A DNA stretch of 31,211 nucleotides from an uncultured Campylobacter sp. (lineage in GTDB: Bacteria; Actinomycetota; Actinomycetes; Mycobacteriales; Mycobacteriaceae), in contig CALTYW010000007.1 in NCBI GenBank assembly GCA_943913625.1, positions 1 to 31,211 on the forward strand, in the 5' to 3' direction. The notes beneath the pieces were generated by a model, which saw only the letters and a list, made by a program, of their open reading frames with translations, searched no databases and was not told where the DNA came from. Positions 7,359 to 15,350 of the stretch are shown one piece after another (the stretch's first letter is position 1; each line of letters starts with the position of its first letter). Made by a program: the position numbers and the translations under genes.

Positions 7359-8177
7359 ATGAGACTCGCCACGATCAGGACCGAAACCGGTACAACTGCA
7401 GCGCGCATGGACAGCGACACCAGCGCGACCCTGCTGCACGGCTATACAGACCTCGGCGCGCTGCTTCGCGAGCCGGACTGGGCAACACTTGCCGCCGCGG
7501 ACGGAAATCGCGTCGATGTCGCGCCCGCCGACTTCGCACCGCTGATCCCCCGGCCGGGCAAGATCATTTGCGTCGGCCTGAACTACGCCAAGCACATCGA
7601 GGAGATGGGGCACGAAAGGCCGGACGTGCCCACCTTGTTCATTAAGTTCCCCGAGGCGCTTACCGGCGCCTACGACGACGCAGAAGTGCCCGGCTTCAAC
7701 GCCGAGACGTTGGATTTTGAAGGTGAGTTGGCGGTGATCGTCGGCAAGCAAGCGCGCCATGTGTCTGCGGCCGATGCCCACGAGTACATCGCGGGCTACT
7801 CCGTGATCAACGACTACACGCAGCGCGAATACCAAAAGCGCACCCAGCAGTGGCACCAAGGCAAGTCTCTGGAAAAGACCGCCGGGTTCGGGCCGTGGCT
7901 GGATACCGAGTGGCAGCCGGGCGCGCGGATCACCACCACCCTGAACGGCGAGACGATGCAGGACGCCCCGACCGACGACCTCGTGTTCACCCCGGCAAAG
8001 CTCATCGAGTTCATCTCGCACCTGTACCCGCTTCAGCCTGGCGACGTCATCGCCACCGGCACCCCCGACGGCGTGGGCCACGCGCGCGACCCGAAGCGCT
8101 ACCTCGCGGACGGCGACGTGGTGCGGGTGGAAATCGAGGGCCTCGGCGCGATCGAGAACACCACGCGGATTTACTAG
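7359..8177 (+). CDS. Fumarylacetoacetate hydrolase (FAH) family protein
   Basis: This 272-aa cytoplasmic enzyme belongs to the FAH superfamily, whose members hydrolyse, decarboxylate or isomerise 2-oxo acids such as acylpyruvates and 2-hydroxymuconate-type intermediates. The core begins with IPRPGKIICVGLNYAKHIEE. The metal ligands sit in LDFEGELAVIVGK (Glu121, Glu123) and INDYTQRE (Asp152), followed by KSLEKTAGFGPW and the C-terminal GDVIATGTPDGVG. Length and motifs match acylpyruvase/fumarylpyruvate hydrolase-like members, but the substrate is not determinable. The start is ATG 7359, four bases after the pth stop, behind a TAGCCT -10. The stop abuts the convergent nitronate monooxygenase stop with no base between. 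Confidence 0.85.
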   Translation: MRLATIRTETGTTAARMDSDTSATLLHGYTDLGALLREPDWATLAAADGNRVDVAPADFAPLIPRPGKIICVGLNYAKHIEEMGHERPDVPTLFIKFPEALTGAYDDAEVPGFNAETLDFEGELAVIVGKQARHVSAADAHEYIAGYSVINDYTQREYQKRTQQWHQGKSLEKTAGFGPWLDTEWQPGARITTTLNGETMQDAPTDDLVFTPAKLIEFISHLYPLQPGDVIATGTPDGVGHARDPKRYLADGDVVRVEIEGLGAIENTTRIY

Positions 8178-9083
8178 TTACCGGCCGCTCAAGAACGCCT
8201 CGATGCCCGCGGCCGGGGCGGCCATGAGTTCGCCGCGGTCGGCGCCGACAAGGCAGTAGTCGTTCTCCGCGGTCTGAACAGTCATGGGCCGCAGGTACGG
8301 GTAGATCGGCGGCAGATCGGGGTGTGCGCGGGTGAACGCGGTCTCCACGCCCCGCGCGTAGCGGCCGGAGAACGCGCGCGTGGACACCGACGGCGCGCCG
8401 GACCGCAGCAGTTCCCGGTTGCGCGCGCTGGTTCCGGCCTCGTCCGCGAGTAAGAACGCGGTCCCGCACGCCACGCTCGCAGCCCCCAGCGCATGCAGCT
8501 TTTCGACGTCACCGGGTCCCCGCACTCCCCCAGCCGCGATCACCGGCAACCCCAGCGGCACGATCGCTTCCACAAGAAGCTCGAGTGACTCGGTGCCCGG
8601 CTCCTCTCGTTGATCCCACGTGGCCCGGTGGCCGCCGGCGAGCGGGCCCTGGACGATGAGACCGTCGGCGTACAGTGCCGCCTTGGCCTCCGCGACGCTG
8701 GTGACTGTCACCCACGCCTCGGACCCGACAGCGTGCAGCTGCGCCACCTGCTCCCGGCTGAACGCCCCGAACGTGGAGGACACCACGGCCGGTGCGGCCT
8801 CGAGCACGAGCGCAAACTTCTCCGCGAACCCCGAGGTGACGTCAACGTCCGGAATGGCTGAGTGGAGAAGGGCGGCGGTTGACTGGACGTCGTGAAGCAC
8901 AGGCTCCTCGTGCGGCAGGAAAAGGTTCACGCCGAACGGAGGCTCGCAGGCCGTAAGCCACTCGCAGGCCTGCGCGGCGCTGCAGGTACCGAGCGCGAGG
9001 AAACCGAAGGAGACGGCGTTGACGAGCTCCGGTGTGGTGGGGCCGCCGGCCATGGGCGCGCAGACGATCGTGGGGAGGTCCAT
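8178..9083 (-). CDS. Nitronate monooxygenase / 2-nitropropane dioxygenase family flavoprotein
   Basis: This 301-aa FMN-dependent TIM-barrel protein belongs to a family that oxidises alkyl nitronates and detoxifies propionate 3-nitronate. Visible features are CAPMAGGPTTPELV at the N terminus, GVNLF, QGPLAGGHRATWDQ with His152 at the position of the catalytic histidine in NMO (usual pattern QG.EAGGHRG), VIAAGGVRGPGDV for FMN phosphate, and GTAFLLADE. ATG 9083 is chosen because homologues begin with PTIVCAPMAGG and a CATAAT -10 lies 6 nt upstream; a longer frame to 9194 would run through the start of pth copy two. It is divergent from pth copy two and convergent with the FAH gene. Confidence 0.82.
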   Translation of the reverse strand: MDLPTIVCAPMAGGPTTPELVNAVSFGFLALGTCSAAQACEWLTACEPPFGVNLFLPHEEPVLHDVQSTAALLHSAIPDVDVTSGFAEKFALVLEAAPAVVSSTFGAFSREQVAQLHAVGSEAWVTVTSVAEAKAALYADGLIVQGPLAGGHRATWDQREEPGTESLELLVEAIVPLGLPVIAAGGVRGPGDVEKLHALGAASVACGTAFLLADEAGTSARNRELLRSGAPSVSTRAFSGRYARGVETAFTRAHPDLPPIYPYLRPMTVQTAENDYCLVGADRGELMAAPAAGIEAFLSGR

Positions 9084-9086
9084 GGG

Positions 9087-9095
9087 TACATTATG
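9087..9095. promoter_or_regulatory. Overlapping divergent -10 elements (nitronate monooxygenase / second pth)
   Basis: TACATT (plus, 9087-9092) ends 7 nt before GTG 9100. CATAAT (minus, read from 9095 down to 9090) ends 6 nt before the minus-strand ATG at 9083. The two elements share three bases, so polymerase binding one way should exclude the other. Only 16 bp separate the two start codons. Confidence 0.5.
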
Positions 9096-9099
9096 GGGC

Positions 9100-9666
9100 G
9101 TGTTCGGATTTCTCAGACGGAAGCGCGCGCCCGAGTTGACCGCTGATTGGCTGGTGGTGGGTCTTGGCAACCCTGGCGCGAAGTACGCCGCCACCAGGCA
9201 TAACGTGGGCTACATGGTGCTCGATGAGCTCGCCGGGGAGCTCGCGCCGCTGCCCGGCGTGAAAGCGCATGTGGCGGTCGTCGACGGCGTGGCGTACGCG
9301 CGCTCAACCACGTTTATGAACACCTCCGGCGAGGCGGTGGGCCCGCTCGCGCAGCTGCTCGGTGTCGCACCGGAGCGCATCATCGTGATCCACGACGAGC
9401 TCGACCTGCCCGCCGGCAAGGTGCGTGTGAAGCTCGGCGGCAACGAGAACGGCCACAACGGGCTGAAATCGATCACGCACGCGCTGGGCACCCGCGACTA
9501 CCTGCGCGTTCGCGTCGGCATCGGCCGCCCGCCCGCGGGCACGCCAGTGCCGGAGTGGGTGCTCGCCCCCGTCGACGAGGTGCCGGCCGAAACCGCGGCC
9601 GAGGCGGTGCGCCTGCTTATCGACGGCGGCCTCACCCACGCCCAGAACATCATCCACGCGAAGTAA
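9100..9666 (+). CDS. pth: Peptidyl-tRNA hydrolase, second copy
   Basis: This is a second complete Pth of 188 aa. Active-site residues in register are VGLGNPG with Asn24, TRHN with His34, FMNTSG with Asn74, IHDELDLPAG with Asp99, and GHNGLKS with Asn120, then GTRDYLRVRVGIGRPP as in standard bacterial Pth. An N-terminal extension (FGFLRRKRAPELTADW) of about 15 residues precedes the core. GTG 9100 is chosen for the TACATT -10 seven bases upstream; ATG 9082 would overlap the divergent gene's start codon and leave no promoter room. The end overlaps the convergent FMN reductase by 17 nt. Two Pth paralogues are known in corynebacteria; roles of the copies are not established from sequence. Confidence 0.93.
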   Translation: MFGFLRRKRAPELTADWLVVGLGNPGAKYAATRHNVGYMVLDELAGELAPLPGVKAHVAVVDGVAYARSTTFMNTSGEAVGPLAQLLGVAPERIIVIHDELDLPAGKVRVKLGGNENGHNGLKSITHALGTRDYLRVRVGIGRPPAGTPVPEWVLAPVDEVPAETAAEAVRLLIDGGLTHAQNIIHAK

Positions 9667-10198
9667 GCGCCGCCTCCAGGTCGCCGAGCGCCTTGTTCAA
9701 AGCGGCGCGCTTGGGCTCGCGCGGCGCGAACGTCCCATCTTGGGCGTCATCGCTGAAGATCTGCAGCGCCACCTGGTTACGGATACCGCGCATCGACAGG
9801 TTGGCAACGATCTGGCGCCAGTGCTCCACCGCCCGCACGCCGCCGTCGCCGCCGTAGCTCACGAAGGCGACCGGCTTGCCCACCCATTCGCCGTAGAGCG
9901 AGTCGAAGGCGTTCTTCATCGTGCCGGGGATCGAGTGGTTGTACTCGGGCGTGACAAACACGTAGCCGTCGCAGGCGTCGACGGCTTGAGACCAGCGGGT
10001 TACCTCCGGGTCGTCGTATCGCTTGTTGGCCACACCCGGCATGGTTTCGGCCACGAGGTGGGGCACGTCGAACTCGGTGAGGTCCAGCAGCTGGTACTCA
10101 ACCTCGCGGTCTTGCACTGCGTCCAGCACCCATTCGGCGACCTGCTCGCCCATGCGGCCGCGGCGGACAGAACCGATGAAAACTCCGATAGTTGGCAT
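9650..10198 (-). CDS. NADPH-dependent FMN reductase family protein
   Basis: This 182-aa flavodoxin-fold flavoprotein reduces FMN, quinones or azo/chromate-type acceptors with NAD(P)H. The family signatures are GSVRRGRMGEQVAEWV near the N terminus (FMN phosphate binding) and FVTPEYNHSIPGTMKNAFD at about residues 81-99 (isoalloxazine contact), then a YGGDGG loop. The start is ATG 10198: a TACCAT element on the minus strand ends 8 nt upstream, suggesting a leaderless mRNA. It is divergent from prfC across 63 bp and convergent with pth copy two, overlapping it by 17 nt. A reductase next to a flavin monooxygenase is suggestive, but they do not share a transcript. Confidence 0.85.
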   Translation of the reverse strand: MPTIGVFIGSVRRGRMGEQVAEWVLDAVQDREVEYQLLDLTEFDVPHLVAETMPGVANKRYDDPEVTRWSQAVDACDGYVFVTPEYNHSIPGTMKNAFDSLYGEWVGKPVAFVSYGGDGGVRAVEHWRQIVANLSMRGIRNQVALQIFSDDAQDGTFAPREPKRAALNKALGDLEAALTSRG

Positions 10199-10206
10199 GG
10201 GTGTGG

Positions 10207-10212
10207 ATGGTA
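10207..10212 (-). promoter_or_regulatory. -10 element for the FMN reductase gene
   Basis: TACCAT on the minus strand ends 8 nt before ATG 10198, with no Shine-Dalgarno. It fits a leaderless start. Confidence 0.4.
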
Positions 10213-10223
10213 GCGGGCGGGGA

Positions 10224-10253
10224 TTCGTCGTGAAGCAATGTGCCCTTTACACT
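10224..10253 (+). promoter_or_regulatory. Candidate prfC promoter
   Basis: A TACACT -10 at 10248-10253 ends 8 nt before ATG 10262. A weak TTCGTC sits 18 bp upstream of it. The mRNA is probably leaderless. Confidence 0.45.
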
Positions 10254-10261
10254 GCTGTTTC

Positions 10262-11893
10262 ATGAGTACCGTTTCCGAGGCCGCCCGCCGCCGCACGTTC
10301 GCCGTCATCGCCCACCCCGACGCGGGTAAATCGACGCTGACGGAGGCGCTGGCGCTGCACGCGCACATGATTTCGGAGGCCGGCGCGGTGCACGGCAAGG
10401 CCGGGCGCAAGTCCACGGTGTCGGACTGGATGGACATGGAAAAGGACCGCGGCATCTCGGTCGCGTCCTCGGCCCTGCAGTTCGAATACGCGCCCGAGGG
10501 CCACGAGGGCGAGCCTTACGTAGTCAACCTAGTGGACACCCCGGGCCACGCGGACTTCTCGGAGGACACCTACCGCGTGCTCTCTGCCGTCGACGCCGCG
10601 GTCATGCTTATCGACGCCGCGAAGGGCCTCGAGCCGCAAACCCTCAAGCTCTTCCGCGTGTGCAAAGCGCGCGGCTTGCCGATTGTCACCGTGATCAACA
10701 AGTGGGACCGCGTCGGCCGCGAGCCGCTCGAGCTCGTCGACGAGATTGTCACCGAGATCGACCTCCAGCCCACGCCGCTGTACTGGCCGGTCGGCGAAGC
10801 GGGCGACTTCCGGGGGCTTGCCCACGTCAATGTCGCAGGCTCCATTGACGAGTACATTCGATTCATCCGCACCGCCGGCGGTTCCACCATCGCGCCCGAG
10901 GAGCACCTCTCCCCCGACGAGGCCCTTGAGCGGGAGGGCGACGCGTGGGAGACCGCGCTCGAGGAAGCGGAGCTTTTGCTTGCCGACGGTGCCGTCCACG
11001 ACCAGTCGTTATTCGAGCAGTGCATCACCTCCCCCATCATCTTCGCCTCTGCCATGCTGAACTTCGGCGTGCACCAGATTCTGGATACGTTGTGCGCGAT
11101 CGCGCCGGCACCGGAGGGCCGCGAGTCGGACCCGAAGGCCGTGGAAGCGTCAACCACCGCGATGGATGAGGAGCGCTCGCTCGACGACGACTTCTCCGGC
11201 GTCGTGTTCAAAGTCCAGGCTGGCATGGACAAAAACCACCGCGACACCCTCGCTTTTATGCGCGTGGTTTCCGGCGAGTTCGACCGCGGCATGCAGGTCA
11301 CGCACGCCCAATCGGGCCGCAGCTTTTCGACGAAGTACGCCCTCACCGTCTTCGGCCGCAACCGCGACACCGTGGAAACCGCCTACCCTGGCGACATCAT
11401 CGGCCTGGTCAACGCCGGTTCACTTGCGCCCGGCGACACCATCTACGCCGGTAAGAAGGTGCAGTTCCCGCCCATGCCGCAGTTCGCTCCGGAGCACTTC
11501 CGGACGCTGCGCGCGCAGTCGTTGGGCAAGTACAAGCAGTTCCGCAAGGCGCTCGAGCAGCTGGATGCCGAGGGCGTGGTCCAAATTCTGCGCAACGACA
11601 CCCGCGGCGACGCCGCCCCTGTCATGGCAGCGGTGGGCCCCATGCAGTTCGAGGTCATGCAGGCCCGCATGGAAAACGAGTACAACGTGGAAACAGTCAC
11701 CGAGCCGATCCCTTATTCTGTGGCTCGCCGCACCGACGCCGAGAGTGCGCCGGAGCTGGGCCGCCAGCGCGGCGTGGAAATCTTCACCCGCACCGACGGC
11801 GAGCTCATCGCCCTGTTCGGCGACAAGTGGAAGCTCGCTTTCGTGGAAAAGGAGCACCCAGAGCTCACCATCGAGCCCATGATCGCAGACTAG
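10262..11893 (+). CDS. prfC: Peptide chain release factor 3 (RF3)
   Basis: This 543-aa translational GTPase recycles RF1/RF2 from the ribosome after peptide release. G motifs in order are AHPDAGKST (P loop, 17-25), RGISV (63-67), DTPGHADFSEDTYR (G3 from 92; the SEDTYR continuation is typical of RF3 rather than EF-G), and NKWDR (G4, 146-150). Domain II and III hallmarks follow (FKVQAGMDKNHRD, GPMQFEV). ATG 10262 is chosen because a TACACT -10 lies 8 nt upstream and the protein then begins as RF3 does; an ATG eight codons earlier adds unrelated residues. The following 118 bp (11894-12011) before the convergent DUF2200 gene hold no clear terminator. Confidence 0.96.
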   Translation: MSTVSEAARRRTFAVIAHPDAGKSTLTEALALHAHMISEAGAVHGKAGRKSTVSDWMDMEKDRGISVASSALQFEYAPEGHEGEPYVVNLVDTPGHADFSEDTYRVLSAVDAAVMLIDAAKGLEPQTLKLFRVCKARGLPIVTVINKWDRVGREPLELVDEIVTEIDLQPTPLYWPVGEAGDFRGLAHVNVAGSIDEYIRFIRTAGGSTIAPEEHLSPDEALEREGDAWETALEEAELLLADGAVHDQSLFEQCITSPIIFASAMLNFGVHQILDTLCAIAPAPEGRESDPKAVEASTTAMDEERSLDDDFSGVVFKVQAGMDKNHRDTLAFMRVVSGEFDRGMQVTHAQSGRSFSTKYALTVFGRNRDTVETAYPGDIIGLVNAGSLAPGDTIYAGKKVQFPPMPQFAPEHFRTLRAQSLGKYKQFRKALEQLDAEGVVQILRNDTRGDAAPVMAAVGPMQFEVMQARMENEYNVETVTEPIPYSVARRTDAESAPELGRQRGVEIFTRTDGELIALFGDKWKLAFVEKEHPELTIEPMIAD

Positions 11894-12011
11894 GCGGGGG
11901 CACCGGCGTCTCCCCGGACCTTTCTCCGCTCCAGTAACAATCGACACGTTCCTCTTGACGGCAGGGCAAAATCCCAGGTCGCGTGAGCGGCGACGTCGAT
12001 CGTCACTGGCG

Positions 12012-12371
12012 CTAGCCGCGCTTGATGCTGTCGAGCTTCTTGCCGCGGGCTAATTCGTCGACAAGCAAGTCCATCATGCGGATGCGGCGCATCAGGTCGT
12101 CCTCGACCTCTTCCACCCGCACGCCGCAGACCTTGCCGGTGATCATGTCTGCGTTCGCAGTGAGGGTGAGGCCGTCGAAGAACTCGCGCAGTGTCTCGCC
12201 GGATGCGGCTTTGGCGTTGAGTTCGTCGGGGCCCAGCCCGGTGAACCAGCCGAGCACGTCGTCGAGTTCGGCTTGCGTGTGGCCTTTGCGCTCCACTTTT
12301 GCCAGATAGTTGCCATAAATGTCGCCGAACGGGTAGGAAAACACCCGCTCGAGTTTCGCTTGCTCGTCCAT
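12012..12371 (-). CDS. DUF2200 family protein
   Basis: This 119-aa cytoplasmic protein has no known activity. It matches the DUF2200 pattern as remembered: an N-terminal FSYPFGDIYGNYLAKVERKG, a central GWFTGL, then ITGKVCGVRVEEVEDDLMRRIR and LVDELARGKKLDSI at the C terminus. It is predicted to be soluble and mainly helical. It starts 10 nt after the patatin-like gene's stop on the same strand and is probably co-transcribed with it; no strong Shine-Dalgarno is visible. An in-frame extension upstream into the patatin gene is rejected as a shadow reading. Confidence 0.8.
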   Translation of the reverse strand: MDEQAKLERVFSYPFGDIYGNYLAKVERKGHTQAELDDVLGWFTGLGPDELNAKAASGETLREFFDGLTLTANADMITGKVCGVRVEEVEDDLMRRIRMMDLLVDELARGKKLDSIKRG

Positions 12372-12381
12372 TGGCCCGAGG

Positions 12382-13287
12382 TTAGCTGGCGCGCGACACC
12401 TGGTGCGCCAGCGGGGCGGATTGGCCGAGGAAGTCGCGCCACGCGTCCCACTCGCGTTCGAACTGGGCGGCACCCGCGGTGTAGTTCTTGAGCAACCGCC
12501 CGAGGCGGCGCTCCGTGGACTCGGCCTGCATGTTGTTGGGGTAGAACACCACGGCCTCACCGGCCGCCTCGAGGTCCAGGATCTGCTGCTTGGAGGCGTT
12601 GTAGCGGGCGGTTCTGAGATCCAGCGCGTGCCCGATAGAAGGGTATTTCCGGAACATCTGGCGCACCGCCGCGGGCGCGACCACCGGCTTTTTCCAATAG
12701 TCCCGCGGGCGCGTGGCCAGCACGGCGAAGCGGGTGAATCCGGCTTGGCGGGCGGCGTCGATAAGCAAACCACCCGAGGAGCCGAGCGCGCCGTCGACAT
12801 AGGGGACGCCATCAATGAACCCGATGGGCATGACCTTTGGCACGGTGGACGATGCGCGGGCGGCGCGGTTGACCAGGGAAGGGTCGAGCAGGAAGTCGGC
12901 GCTGGTCCAGTGGACGGTCTCGCCGGTGAGCGCGTTGACGGCTTCCACGTGCACTTCTGTTCTGCTGCGGGCGAAGGTGGCGAAATCGAACGGGAGGAGC
13001 TCGTCGGCCTGGCCGTAGATGAACTCGGCGTTGAAGTAGCCCTGGCCCCGGACCAGCTTTACCCATCCGCCGAAGTGCGGGTGGGTCGCAAGGTCGGTGA
13101 AGGCGGTACGGGTGCGCTCCACGTCCGCGGAGACGTAGTTCAGCGCATGCACCGCGCCGGCGGAGACCCCACCGACCCAGCCGAAGCGGACGTCGTGATC
13201 GATCAGCTTCACAATCGCGGGCGCGGTGTAGGAGTTGCGCATCCCACCGCCCTCGATGATCAGAGCTACGTCGCGCGCGTCAATCAT
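12382..13287 (-). CDS. Patatin-like phospholipase family protein
   Basis: This 301-aa predicted serine lipid hydrolase has a Ser-Asp dyad. The elements are the oxyanion-hole IIEGGGMRN at residues 10-18, the nucleophile elbow GGVSAGAVHA with Ser42, and the DGA motif YVDGALGSSG with Asp165. It is of the YjjU/RssA-like short bacterial type with no signal peptide, so it is likely cytoplasmic or peripheral. ATG 13287 is chosen because a TACAGT -10 ends 6 nt upstream and the family begins close to the GGG loop; a longer frame to 13419 reads into bioD. It lies 23 bp after bioD on the same strand, so read-through from the biotin genes is possible, but its own leaderless promoter suggests independent expression. 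Confidence 0.85.
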   Translation of the reverse strand: MIDARDVALIIEGGGMRNSYTAPAIVKLIDHDVRFGWVGGVSAGAVHALNYVSADVERTRTAFTDLATHPHFGGWVKLVRGQGYFNAEFIYGQADELLPFDFATFARSRTEVHVEAVNALTGETVHWTSADFLLDPSLVNRAARASSTVPKVMPIGFIDGVPYVDGALGSSGGLLIDAARQAGFTRFAVLATRPRDYWKKPVVAPAAVRQMFRKYPSIGHALDLRTARYNASKQQILDLEAAGEAVVFYPNNMQAESTERRLGRLLKNYTAGAAQFEREWDAWRDFLGQSAPLAHQVSRAS

Positions 13288-13293
13288 GCACGC

Positions 13294-13299
13294 ACTGTA
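13294..13299 (-). promoter_or_regulatory. -10 element for the patatin-like gene
   Basis: TACAGT on the minus strand ends 6 nt before ATG 13287, in the short gap after bioD. Confidence 0.45.
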
Positions 13300-13310
13300 A
13301 CCCGAGTGCG

Positions 13311-13991
13311 CTAGATCCGCTCGGCGAGCGTCCGCGCCGCTTGACCGAGACGATCCTGGGCCATTGCCGCAAACTCGGCCCGGCTGAGCGCACCCGCGCC
13401 CGCGGGCAGCGAACCCCAATACGGCGCACCTGTGACCACGGGCAGCTCCTCGAGGTTCAGCCGGGTGGCCAGGTCAGGATTGGCCTCGAGCGATCCGCCG
13501 ATGAGCCCCAGCACCTCGAGCCCGCACCGTCCGGCCTGGACACAGGTCAACTCCGCGAGGTTGAGGCTGCCCAAGCCCAGTGAGGTGACGACGATGAGCG
13601 GCGCTGAGCAGGCAAGGGCGAGGTCGACAAGCGTGTAGTCGTCCGCGAGCCGCACCAACAGCCCGCCGGCACCTTCGACCAGGACAACGCGGCCCGGCGC
13701 GTCGAGGGATCGCACCCAATCGGCGACCTCTGCAAGCGGCGGCGTCGCGAGTCCCGCCCGCCGCGCGGAGAGGTTGGGCGCGAGCGGTTCCGGGTAGCGC
13801 CACCGCTCGAAGGTTTCGACGCCAGCTAGCTTCGCCACGGCAGACGCGTCCCCCTGACCCGGCGCCTCCCCAGTCTGGATGGGTTTCGCAGCCACCGCCT
13901 CAACCCCGCAGCGGGTTAGCGCGGTGGCGAAGGCGGCTGTGGCGATGGTCTTTCCCACATCGGTGTTCGTGCCTGTGACGGCGATAATCAT
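13311..13991 (-). CDS. bioD: Dethiobiotin synthetase
   Basis: This 226-aa ATP-dependent enzyme closes the ureido ring of dethiobiotin from 7,8-diaminopelargonate and CO2, the penultimate step of biotin synthesis. It opens with the P loop GTNTDVGKT (residues 7-15). AKPIQTG follows with the substrate-binding lysine, then VEGAGGLLVRL (the conserved EGAGG motif) and VTSLGLGSLNLAEL. Its ATG overlaps the bioA TGA in an ATGA arrangement, so translation is probably coupled. No bioB, bioF, bioC or bioH is in the window; many corynebacteria have bioA-bioD and bioB but cannot make pimeloyl precursors, which fits. Confidence 0.96.
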   Translation of the reverse strand: MIIAVTGTNTDVGKTIATAAFATALTRCGVEAVAAKPIQTGEAPGQGDASAVAKLAGVETFERWRYPEPLAPNLSARRAGLATPPLAEVADWVRSLDAPGRVVLVEGAGGLLVRLADDYTLVDLALACSAPLIVVTSLGLGSLNLAELTCVQAGRCGLEVLGLIGGSLEANPDLATRLNLEELPVVTGAPYWGSLPAGAGALSRAEFAAMAQDRLGQAARTLAERI

Positions 13992-15262
13992 GTGTCGCTC
14001 ACCTCCACTGCCGCAGCGATGCCCCGGCAGATCTGTCGTACGTCTTCATTCGTGCACACGTATGGCGGCATGGTGTAGATCAGCCGTCCGAAGGGGCGGA
14101 TCCACACCCCCTGCGCCATCGCGGCCTCGGTCGCCTCGCGCATGGGCACGTCGCGCGCCATCTCGACCACCCCGATTGCCCCGAGCACGCGCACGTCCGC
14201 CACCCCCGGTTGCCCGCGCAGGGACTCGAGCCCGGCGATGAGCTCGGCCTCGATCGCCGGCACCTGCTCGCGCCACGCCCCTTCGGCAACCATCGCCACC
14301 GCTTCCGCGGCGACGGCACACGCCAGCGGGTTGGCCATGAACGTCGGCCCGTGCATGAGCGCCTTCGGTTGCATCCCCTCCGCGATCCGAGAGGTGGCAA
14401 GCGTCGCGGCCTGCGTCATAAACCCGCCGGTCAGCGCTTTGCCCACGCACATGATGTCCGGCACCACGCCGTGCGACAGAGTGGCGAAGAGTCGCCCGGT
14501 CCGCCCGAAGCCGGTGGCGATCTCGTCGGCGATGAGGGGGATGCCGGAGGCGTCGCAAAGCTTGCGCAGCCCTTGGACGAGCATGGGGTCGTGGAAGCGC
14601 ATGCCGCCCGCTCCCTGCACGACGGGCTCGATGATCACCGCCGCGACGTCCGCGCCGATCAGCGCGCCGAAGCGCTCGAGGTAGGCGTCGCATTCGCTTC
14701 TCGACGACCCCGCGACCGGCGGCGCCGGCGCAAACACCTGCTCCGTCACCGCACCGCCCCACATGGCGTGCATGCCGCCTTCGGGGTCGCACACGCTCAT
14801 GGTGGCGAACGTGTCGCCGTGGTAGCCGGAGCGCCACGTGAGGAAGCGGGTGCGCTCGGGATGCCCCTGGCCGATCGCGTATTGCAGCGCCATTTTCATG
14901 GCCACTTCCACGGCGACGGAACCTGAATCGGAGTAGAAGACCTGGCTGAACTTCAGGTCCGTGAGTTCCATAAGGCGCGTGGTCAAAAGCGCGGCCGGTT
15001 CGTGGGTGAGCCCGCCGAACATGACGTGGCTCATCCGGTCGATCTGGTCCTTGGCGGCACGAACGAGGCGCGGGTTAGAGTGGCCGTGGATGGCTGCCCA
15101 CCAGGACGACATTGCGTCGATAAGCACGCGGCCGTCGGTCAGCGTGATCCGCGGCCCTTCGGCGCTGGCGACGGGGTAGGCGAACAGCCCGGGTTCGGCG
15201 TAGGGGTGCCAGATGTGCGCGGCGTCGATCCTCGCGATTTCCTCCGGCTGCAGTTGCGCCAT
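13988..15262 (-). CDS. bioA: Adenosylmethionine-8-amino-7-oxononanoate aminotransferase (DAPA synthase)
   Basis: This 424-aa PLP enzyme converts 7-keto-8-aminopelargonate to 7,8-diaminopelargonate with S-adenosylmethionine as amino donor. HIWHPYAEP at the N terminus is typical of BioA, followed by MSSWWAAIHGH, SGSVAVEVAMKMA, GYHGDTFATMSV, DEIATGFGRTG with Asp246, and VGKALTGGF with PLP lysine 275; these positions match E. coli BioA within one residue. The start is supported by AGGAGG (15267-15272 on the plus strand) with 4-nt spacing. bioD overlaps its stop. A 13-bp palindrome of BioQ-operator form lies 21 nt upstream of the start codon, so repression by a TetR-type biotin regulator is likely. 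Confidence 0.97.
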   Translation of the reverse strand: MAQLQPEEIARIDAAHIWHPYAEPGLFAYPVASAEGPRITLTDGRVLIDAMSSWWAAIHGHSNPRLVRAAKDQIDRMSHVMFGGLTHEPAALLTTRLMELTDLKFSQVFYSDSGSVAVEVAMKMALQYAIGQGHPERTRFLTWRSGYHGDTFATMSVCDPEGGMHAMWGGAVTEQVFAPAPPVAGSSRSECDAYLERFGALIGADVAAVIIEPVVQGAGGMRFHDPMLVQGLRKLCDASGIPLIADEIATGFGRTGRLFATLSHGVVPDIMCVGKALTGGFMTQAATLATSRIAEGMQPKALMHGPTFMANPLACAVAAEAVAMVAEGAWREQVPAIEAELIAGLESLRGQPGVADVRVLGAIGVVEMARDVPMREATEAAMAQGVWIRPFGRLIYTMPPYVCTNEDVRQICRGIAAAVEVSDT

Positions 15263-15282
15263 GGGTCCTCCTCACACTCCAC

Positions 15283-15295
15283 TGAACGGTGTTCA
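15283..15295. promoter_or_regulatory. BioQ-like operator, bioA side
   Basis: TGAACGGTGTTCA is a perfect 5-3-5 palindrome. It resembles the TGAAC-N3-GTTCA-type site reported for BioQ, the TetR-family biotin repressor of corynebacteria and mycobacteria. It lies between the candidate bioA -10 and its Shine-Dalgarno. The matching site at 15362-15374 is its exact reverse complement. Confidence 0.75.
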
Positions 15296-15313
15296 AGTTT
15301 GTTGTCGAATTTG

Positions 15314-15319
15314 ACCCTA
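15314..15319 (-). promoter_or_regulatory. Candidate -10 element of bioA
   Basis: TAGGGT on the minus strand would start transcription near 15306. The palindrome at 15283-15295 then lies at about +12 to +24, in a position to block elongation or initiation. Confidence 0.35.
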
Positions 15320-15337
15320 GCACCGGTCGAGATGCGT

Positions 15338-15343
15338 CATACT
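15338..15343 (+). promoter_or_regulatory. -10 element of the POT transporter gene
   Basis: CATACT ends 7 nt before ATG 15351, so the mRNA is probably leaderless. A TTGACC at 15311-15316 is spaced too far (21 bp) to be a standard -35. Confidence 0.4.
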
Positions 15344-15350
15344 GCTGTTC

